DNA of 19,194 nt, from positions 1 to 19,194 of the forward strand of contig JBGQDM010000061.1 of assembly GCA_041495845.1 (NCBI GenBank). The letters run 5' to 3'. Below, in pieces: positions 14,794 through 19,194 of this stretch. The notes beneath the pieces are model-generated. The model saw only the letters and a program-made list of their open reading frames with translations, had not been told where the DNA came from and searched no databases. Both the position numbers and the translations under genes were made by a program. Origin of the DNA: JBGQDM01 sp041495845. GTDB lineage: Bacteria; Acidobacteriota; Terriglobia; Terriglobales; Acidobacteriaceae. Position 1 is the first letter of the stretch. Every line of letters begins with the position of its first letter.

Positions 14794-15489
14794 CTAGTCC
14801 TGATCGGCGGCGCCTTGGCCGGAGGAAATCTCGGGACCCACGTTGTGACGGACGTCATCGCCTCGCACCCAGAAAATGACATCTTCGGCGATGTTGGTGG
14901 CATGATCAGCCACACGTTCGAGGTTGCGGGCGATCAGCAGCGCGTCCAGTGCCTGCTGGGTGTGGGTGGGAGTCTCGTTCATGGTCTTGACCAGATTGAT
15001 GAAGGCGTCATCGCGCATGCGGTCGACGACGTTATCCATTTCCAGGACAGCCTGGGCGAGCTCGGCCTTGGCTTCCACAAACGATTCCAGCGAGCGGCGG
15101 ACCATGGCGGAGACCGCCGCGGCCATACGCGGAATATCTACAGGCAAGTCGACAGCGGGCAGCTGCACCAAGTCCATGACACGCTCGGAGATGTTGACCG
15201 CCTGGTCGCCGACGCGCTCCAGATCGGCGTTGATCTTGACCACGGCCAGCAGGAAACGCAGGTCAACCGCCATGGGCTGCTGCATGGCCATTAAATCGAA
15301 AGCCATCTCATCAATCTCGCGTTCCGCGGTGTTGATGAGGGATTCATTGTCGAGAACCTGCTGACAACGCTTGAGGTCGCGGTCCGAGTAGGCCTGGCAA
15401 GCTCGTTCCACTGCCTGTTCCGCCATGCCGCCCATGCGCAGCAACCGCTGACGAAGGTCGTCAAGACCCTGATGGAAACGTGTGCGCAT
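14794..15489 (-). CDS. phoU: PhoU phosphate-signalling regulator
   Basis: PhoU is a cytoplasmic all-helical protein that links the Pst transporter to the PhoR/PhoB-type two-component system and restrains phosphate uptake when phosphate is plentiful. The 231-residue protein has the two tandem PhoU repeats, each with its metal-binding signature: ERVGDQAVN at 91-99 and ERVADHATN at 191-199, exactly 100 residues apart. The second repeat has Ala where the first has Gly. The length is typical, with a short polar C-terminal tail (about 214-231). The ATG at 15489 overlaps the pstB stop as TAATG, so translation is probably coupled. It is the last gene of the pst operon; a 137-bp structured gap then precedes the phosphoesterase. 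No phoB or phoR gene is in the window. Confidence 0.96.
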   Translation of the reverse strand: MRTRFHQGLDDLRQRLLRMGGMAEQAVERACQAYSDRDLKRCQQVLDNESLINTAEREIDEMAFDLMAMQQPMAVDLRFLLAVVKINADLERVGDQAVNISERVMDLVQLPAVDLPVDIPRMAAAVSAMVRRSLESFVEAKAELAQAVLEMDNVVDRMRDDAFINLVKTMNETPTHTQQALDALLIARNLERVADHATNIAEDVIFWVRGDDVRHNVGPEISSGQGAADQD

Positions 15490-16247
15490 TATCCGAACCT
15501 GCCTGTGATGTAGTCTTCCGTGCGTTTGTCGGACGGATTGGTGAAGATCTTCTCCGTCCGATCCAGCTCAATCAGCTTCCCCAAAAGGAAAAAGCCGGTG
15601 AACCCGGCGACGCGGGCCGCCTGTTGCATATTATGCGTCACGATCACGATGGTGTAGCTCTGTTTGAGCTGAAAAATCAATTCCTCAATTTTGCTGGTGG
15701 AGATGGGATCGAGAGCGGAGCAGGGTTCGTCCATGAGCAACACTTCGGGCTCCACGGCGAGGGCCCGGGCAATGCACAGACGCTGCTGCTGGCCACCGGA
15801 AAGGCTGGCGCCAGACTTTTTCCTCAGATCGTCTTTCACTTCATCCCAGAGGGCGGAGGAGCGCAGCGAACGTTCCACAATCTCCTCTAGGTGCTTGCGA
15901 TCTTTGTAGCCGTTGAGTTTGAGTCCGGCGGCCACGTTGTCCCATACCGACATGGTGGGAAATGGATTGGCCTTCTGGAACACCATACCGACGCGGCGGC
16001 GGAGCTGGGTGGCCGAGGTGCCATTGTAGGCGTCAATCTCACCGATGCGGACCTTGCCCTCAGCGCGGGCGTCGGGAATGGTTTCGTGCATACGGTTCAG
16101 GCAGCGCACAAACGTGGACTTGCCGCAACCGGAAGGGCCGATGATGGCCGTGCACTGGTCCGGCTGCACCTGCATGTTGATATCGAACAACGCCTGCTTG
16201 CTGCCGAACCAGGCATTGAGATGATCGACATTGATGGCGACACCCAT
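15489..16247 (-). CDS. pstB: phosphate ABC transporter ATP-binding protein
   Basis: The ATPase of the high-affinity phosphate transporter, on the cytoplasmic face of the membrane. The 252-residue protein has Walker A GPSGCGKST (37-45) followed by the PstB-typical RCLNRM (48-53). It has the Q-loop VFQKANPFP (Q91), the signature LSGGQQQR (149-156), Walker B VLLMDEP (169-175), a D-loop SALDP (177-181) and the switch histidine H205 in VTHNM. All catalytic elements are intact and the length is normal. The ATG at 16247 follows the pstA stop by 6 bp, with GGGAG about 13 bases upstream, and the stop overlaps the phoU start. It pairs with PstA and PstC. Confidence 0.97.
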   Translation of the reverse strand: MGVAINVDHLNAWFGSKQALFDINMQVQPDQCTAIIGPSGCGKSTFVRCLNRMHETIPDARAEGKVRIGEIDAYNGTSATQLRRRVGMVFQKANPFPTMSVWDNVAAGLKLNGYKDRKHLEEIVERSLRSSALWDEVKDDLRKKSGASLSGGQQQRLCIARALAVEPEVLLMDEPCSALDPISTSKIEELIFQLKQSYTIVIVTHNMQQAARVAGFTGFFLLGKLIELDRTEKIFTNPSDKRTEDYITGRFG

Positions 16248-16253
16248 AGAGAT

Positions 16254-17144
16254 TCAGTGGCTCCCGCGCAGCGTTCCGCGGCTCACGGCAACCCGCACCG
16301 CCGTGACTGCGAACACAATCATGATAATCAAAATCAGAGCGCCCGCCCAGGCTTGCCGATGCCATTCCTCAAACGGAGAAATCGCATACGTGAAGATTTG
16401 TAGGGGCAAGGCGGCGGTGGGCTGATTCATATTGAGGTTCCAATACTGGTTGCCAAAGGCGGTGAACAACAGCGGGGCGGTCTCGCCCGCGACGCGGGCG
16501 AAGGCCAGCATGACTCCGGTGATCACGCCCGACATGGCCGTGCGCAGCGTAATCGAGACCGTGGTGCGCCAGCGCGGAACGCCTAGTCCGTAGGCGGCCT
16601 CGCGAATCTGCTGCGGCACCAGCAGGATCATCTCCTCGGTGGTGCGGGCGATGGTGGGAATCATCATGATGGCCAGCGCAAAACCGCCGGCCAACGCGGA
16701 AAAATGTTTTTGGCGCAAAACCACCATGCTGTAGGCGACGATGCCGATCACAATCGAGGGCACACCGTTGAGCACATCAGAGGTGAAACGCACCGCATCG
16801 CCCAAACGATTGCGACCGAACTCAGCCAGATAGATTCCGGCGCCGATCCCCAAAGGCACACCGATCACGCTAGCGATGGCAAGAATGAAGCCTGAACCCA
16901 CGATGGCGTTGGCCATGCCGCCGCCGGCCTCACCCACGGGTTTCGGAGTCTGGGTCAGGAAGGCCCAATTGATGGAGGCCAGACCCTTGTAAAGCAGATA
17001 GCCGAAGATGGCCAAGAGGGGAGTGACCACCAACACGACCGCGAGCAGGCATAGGCCGGTGACGATACGGTCGGTGGCGACGCGGAAGAAACTGACGCGC
17101 GGCACGGGCGGCGGCTGGGGCTGGACCAGGGCCAAGTCAGACAT
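16254..17144 (-). CDS. pstA: phosphate ABC transporter permease PstA
   Basis: One of the two membrane subunits forming the phosphate channel. The 296-residue protein has about six hydrophobic segments, the first at roughly 28-52 (VTGLCLLAVVLVVTPLLAIF region) and the last near 265-285. The EAA loop that docks PstB reads REAAYGLGVPRWRTT (about 182-196), and AGETAPLLFTAFGNQYW near 218-234 is typical of PstA. The ATG at 17144 lies inside the end of pstC, an 8-base overlap in another frame, with GAGG five bases upstream: a standard coupled arrangement. The N-terminal 18 residues are proline-rich and cytoplasmic. The length is normal for the family. Confidence 0.95.
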   Translation of the reverse strand: MSDLALVQPQPPPVPRVSFFRVATDRIVTGLCLLAVVLVVTPLLAIFGYLLYKGLASINWAFLTQTPKPVGEAGGGMANAIVGSGFILAIASVIGVPLGIGAGIYLAEFGRNRLGDAVRFTSDVLNGVPSIVIGIVAYSMVVLRQKHFSALAGGFALAIMMIPTIARTTEEMILLVPQQIREAAYGLGVPRWRTTVSITLRTAMSGVITGVMLAFARVAGETAPLLFTAFGNQYWNLNMNQPTAALPLQIFTYAISPFEEWHRQAWAGALILIIMIVFAVTAVRVAVSRGTLRGSH

Positions 17145-18168
17145 TGGACCTCGCAGGCTGTCCGCGAGTGACCGACCAAACCAGCAGCCGGGCGAGGGCG
17201 TTGACCCCGATGGTCACCAGAAAAAGCGCCAGTCCGATTTCGACCAAGGCGCTGAGATACAGGTCGCTGGTGGCTTCGCTGAATTCGTTAGCCAGAACGC
17301 TGGCCATAGTGTAGCCGGGCGCAAACAACGAGCGCGCGATTTCGGGGCGATTCCCGATCACCATGGTGACAGCCATGGTTTCGCCGAGGGCTCGACCGAG
17401 CCCGAGAATAATCGCTCCCACAATGCCCGCGCGGGCGTTGCGCAGCACCCCCAGGCGAATCATCTCCCAGCGCGTCGCACCCAGCGCCAAGGCAGCTTCC
17501 CGCTGGTGGGCCGGCACCGCCAACAACACTTCGCGAGTCAACGACGAAATGATGGGCACGATCATCAGGGCGAGGATGACACCCGCCGCCAGCATGCCAA
17601 TCCCGAAGGCAGGACCGCCAAACAGTCCTGTCCAACCGAGGCTGCGGCTGAGAGCTGGCTGCACGTCATTGCGCAGAATGGGCACCAGCACAAAGATGGC
17701 CCACAGCCCATAGATGACGCTGGGAATCGCCGCCAGAAGTTCGGTGAAGAAGGCCAATGGGCCGCGTAACCAAGTGGGGCACATCTCCGTGAGAAATACA
17801 GCCAGACCCACGGAAACGGGCACTGCCAGCAGCAGGGCCAGGAACGATGACACCAGGGTGCCGTAGATGAACGCCAGCGCTCCGAACTGCTCTGCTACCG
17901 GGTCCCAGTCCTGGCCAACAAAAAAATGCCAGCCAAACGCCTTCCACGAAAGCGACGAGCTTGCGACCAGCTGGTAAGCGATGAAAACCAGGAGCAGCAG
18001 GATGCTCAAGCCGCAACCCAGCAACAAGGTAGAAAAGATGCGGTCCGCGATGGGGCTGGGCACCACCCCGGCAAGGGGTGAGGGGCGACGACCGTCGGCA
18101 ATGGACAGCGGCGGAGTAGATTGCTGCTGGGCGGTCATTCGCGGCAGCCCCAAGGCTTGATTCGCCAT
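17137..18168 (-). CDS. pstC: phosphate ABC transporter permease PstC
   Basis: The other membrane subunit of the phosphate transporter. The 343-residue protein has a hydrophilic N-terminal extension of about 40 residues, then about six membrane segments, beginning near 45-67 (FSTLLLGCGLSILLLLVF region). The EAA loop reads REAALALGATRWEMIRL (about 223-239), and RALGETMAVTMVIGN (about 259-273) is characteristic of PstC. Residues WDPVAEQFGALAFIYGTL near 88-105 match the usual periplasmic-to-membrane transition. ATG 18168 and ATG 18138 are both in frame with weak ribosome sites; the shorter form would drop ten residues of the extension. It is the first gene of the operon. No pstS precedes it: upstream is a 200-bp gap and a divergent exopolyphosphatase gene. 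Confidence 0.95.
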   Translation of the reverse strand: MANQALGLPRMTAQQQSTPPLSIADGRRPSPLAGVVPSPIADRIFSTLLLGCGLSILLLLVFIAYQLVASSSLSWKAFGWHFFVGQDWDPVAEQFGALAFIYGTLVSSFLALLLAVPVSVGLAVFLTEMCPTWLRGPLAFFTELLAAIPSVIYGLWAIFVLVPILRNDVQPALSRSLGWTGLFGGPAFGIGMLAAGVILALMIVPIISSLTREVLLAVPAHQREAALALGATRWEMIRLGVLRNARAGIVGAIILGLGRALGETMAVTMVIGNRPEIARSLFAPGYTMASVLANEFSEATSDLYLSALVEIGLALFLVTIGVNALARLLVWSVTRGQPARSNV

Positions 18169-18182
18169 GCCTGCAACAAACT

Positions 18183-18214
18183 ACCAGAGAGTTGTTACAG
18201 TCACGTTAATAATA
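18183..18214. promoter_or_regulatory. 11-bp-period direct repeats upstream of pstC (PHO-box-like candidate)
   Basis: On the plus strand GTTACA (18194-18199) is followed after 5 bp by GTTAAT (18205-18210), an 11-bp period as seen in PhoB/PhoP sites of several phyla. The minus strand also reads CTGTAAC-AACT-CTCTGGT (18200-18183), a partial match to the enterobacterial Pho box. A TATTAT (18214-18209, minus strand) could be a -10 hexamer. The site is close to the pstC start, and none of the matches is strong. Confidence 0.3.
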
Positions 18215-18240
18215 CGCCCCCACCCGGACCGCCTGGCCAA

Positions 18241-18295
18241 CGCCTCCGCGGGTCGGTGCAGGTGTTCCAAACCGGTAGCAACACCGGCAGAGGCG
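18241..18295. repeat. nested inverted repeat between pstC and ppx
   Basis: CGCCTC (18241-18246) pairs with GAGGCG (18290-18295), and inside it GGTGTT (18261-18266) pairs with AACACC (18280-18285), around a loop holding the palindrome ACCGGT (18271-18276). It lies in the divergent intergenic region, so it would be in the leader of one gene or the other. The function is unknown. Confidence 0.4.
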
Positions 18296-18368
18296 CCGCG
18301 CCGCCAGATTCCCCTTTGCAAAAAAGCTCAAAACCATTTAAGAGTGCAGAGGCACCCCCTATTTCCCG

Positions 18369-19194
18369 ATGCCTACTTTTGCCGCGATTGATATCGGCTC
18401 CAACTCCGTACGCTTGAAAATCGCGCGGCCCAAAGGCCGTCGTCTGCTGGCGCTGCACGAAGACCGCGAAGTGACCCGGCTCGGGGAATCTGTTTTCCGC
18501 AGCGGCGAACTCTCGCCCGACGCCATGGCCGAAACCATCAAAGTGTTGCGCCGGTTTCACCGCGGCGTGCAGCGTTTCGGAGCCGACCAGGTTCGCGTGG
18601 TTGCGACCAGCGCTTTACGGGATGCCCGCAACTCCCAGGCATTTATGGAATGGGTGCGCTCTGCGACGGGCTGGAACATGGAGATCATTACCGGGCAGGA
18701 GGAAGCACGACTGATCCACCTTGGATTGGTGGCGTCTGTGCGCCTGCCGCGAGGCCCAGCGCTAATGATTGACTTGGGCGGCGGCAGCTGCGAGCTGACG
18801 ATTTCGCAGGCGGGACACCTGCGGCAAGCAGCCAGTCTGCCGCTGGGAGCCGTTCGTCTGACCAATGAGTTCCTGCGTCACGATCCCCCGCGCAAGGGCG
18901 AGTTGGAGCGGCTGCGCGCCTTCATTAGTCGATATGTGGCGGGAGTCGCAGGGAAAATTGCCAAGACCCGACCGAGGGCGGTGTTGGCAACTTCAGGAAC
19001 AGCCGCCGCACTGCGGGACATGTGTGGCGCGTTGTACGGAAGAAGCAGTGGCATGGTGTCGCGAGCCGCCACACGTCGCATAAGCAAGATGCTCTCGCGG
19101 ATGCGCCTTGAGGAACGCCAGCGGTTGGCGGGGCTGGGGCCGCGGCGCGCGGAAATTATTCTCGCGGGCGCGTTGGTCTACCGCGACGTCCTGG
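18369..19194 (+). CDS. Ppx/GppA family exopolyphosphatase (partial, C-terminus beyond window)
   Basis: Ppx/GppA phosphatases release phosphate from the end of polyphosphate or hydrolyse pppGpp. Translation from ATG 18369 gives 275 residues before the right edge. It has AIDIGSNSVRL (about 6-16), the first phosphate-binding loop of the ASKHA fold, then VATSALRDARN (about 78-88), TGQEEARLIHLG, and the second loop IDLGGGSCEL (about 138-147). These are followed by LPLGAVRLTN and LATSGTAAAL. All active-site loops expected in the N-terminal domains are present. Full-length proteins run from 300 to over 500 residues, so whether it has the extra C-terminal HD-like domain cannot be told. It is divergent from the pst operon across 200 bp, which favours a polyphosphate role over pppGpp. 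No strong ribosome site; a GAGG lies about 15 bases upstream. Confidence 0.93.
   Translation, partial: MPTFAAIDIGSNSVRLKIARPKGRRLLALHEDREVTRLGESVFRSGELSPDAMAETIKVLRRFHRGVQRFGADQVRVVATSALRDARNSQAFMEWVRSATGWNMEIITGQEEARLIHLGLVASVRLPRGPALMIDLGGGSCELTISQAGHLRQAASLPLGAVRLTNEFLRHDPPRKGELERLRAFISRYVAGVAGKIAKTRPRAVLATSGTAAALRDMCGALYGRSSGMVSRAATRRISKMLSRMRLEERQRLAGLGPRRAEIILAGALVYRDVL

Noticed and set aside
18183..18200. Enterobacterial-type Pho box on the minus strand
   Set aside because: Only about two thirds of positions match, and it sits 14 bp from the pstC start, too close for standard PhoB activation. I kept it only as part of a weak repeat candidate.

Overview
The window looks like chromosomal DNA from an Acidobacteriota-type organism. 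That placement is inference, from the GC-rich coding style, a YncE-propeller/phosphoesterase fusion, and the overall gene mix; no rRNA or other marker is present to prove it. I see no tRNA, rRNA, CRISPR array, insertion sequence or phage gene. Gene density is high, and the longest stretch without a gene is about 200 bp (18169-18368).

Left part (1-4379). A UbiD-family decarboxylase on the minus strand runs off the left edge. Divergent from it are two plus-strand genes: a B12-binding-type radical SAM enzyme of unknown substrate and a divergent FabF-like ketosynthase with an intact Cys-His-His triad. Together these suggest modification of a lipid or acyl-derived product, though the reaction cannot be read from the sequence.

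Middle part (4503-14656, all minus strand). In transcription order from the right these are: a secreted YncE-propeller/phosphoesterase fusion, an M48 metalloprotease (9 bp downstream of it), TlyA rRNA methyltransferase/hemolysin, a class I/II aminotransferase, NAD kinase, a secreted YtcJ-like amidohydrolase, an 80-residue conserved-looking small protein, and an alpha/beta hydrolase. tlyA and nadK are neighbours in many bacteria; here an aminotransferase sits between them. A likely intrinsic terminator follows the M48 gene, so tlyA probably starts a new transcription unit. The gap between them is unusually rich in DnaA-box-like 9-mers and short repeats.

Right part (14794-19194). A compact phosphate operon pstC-pstA-pstB-phoU lies on the minus strand, with overlapping or nearly touching genes and no pstS. 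Divergent from it is a Ppx/GppA exopolyphosphatase that runs off the right edge. With the secreted phosphoesterase just downstream of phoU, this forms a plausible phosphate block: phosphate release outside the membrane, uptake by PstCAB, signalling through PhoU, and polyphosphate turnover by Ppx. TGTTACA-type heptamers, some with an 11-bp repeat period, occur in three intergenic regions of this half and are the best candidates for a shared regulatory site. A structured element with two perfect hairpins inside an outer stem lies between phoU and the phosphoesterase.

No clearly unprecedented system is present. The parts most worth following are the radical SAM/ketosynthase pair, the DnaA-box-like cluster at 10308-10384, and the possible PHO-box-like repeats.
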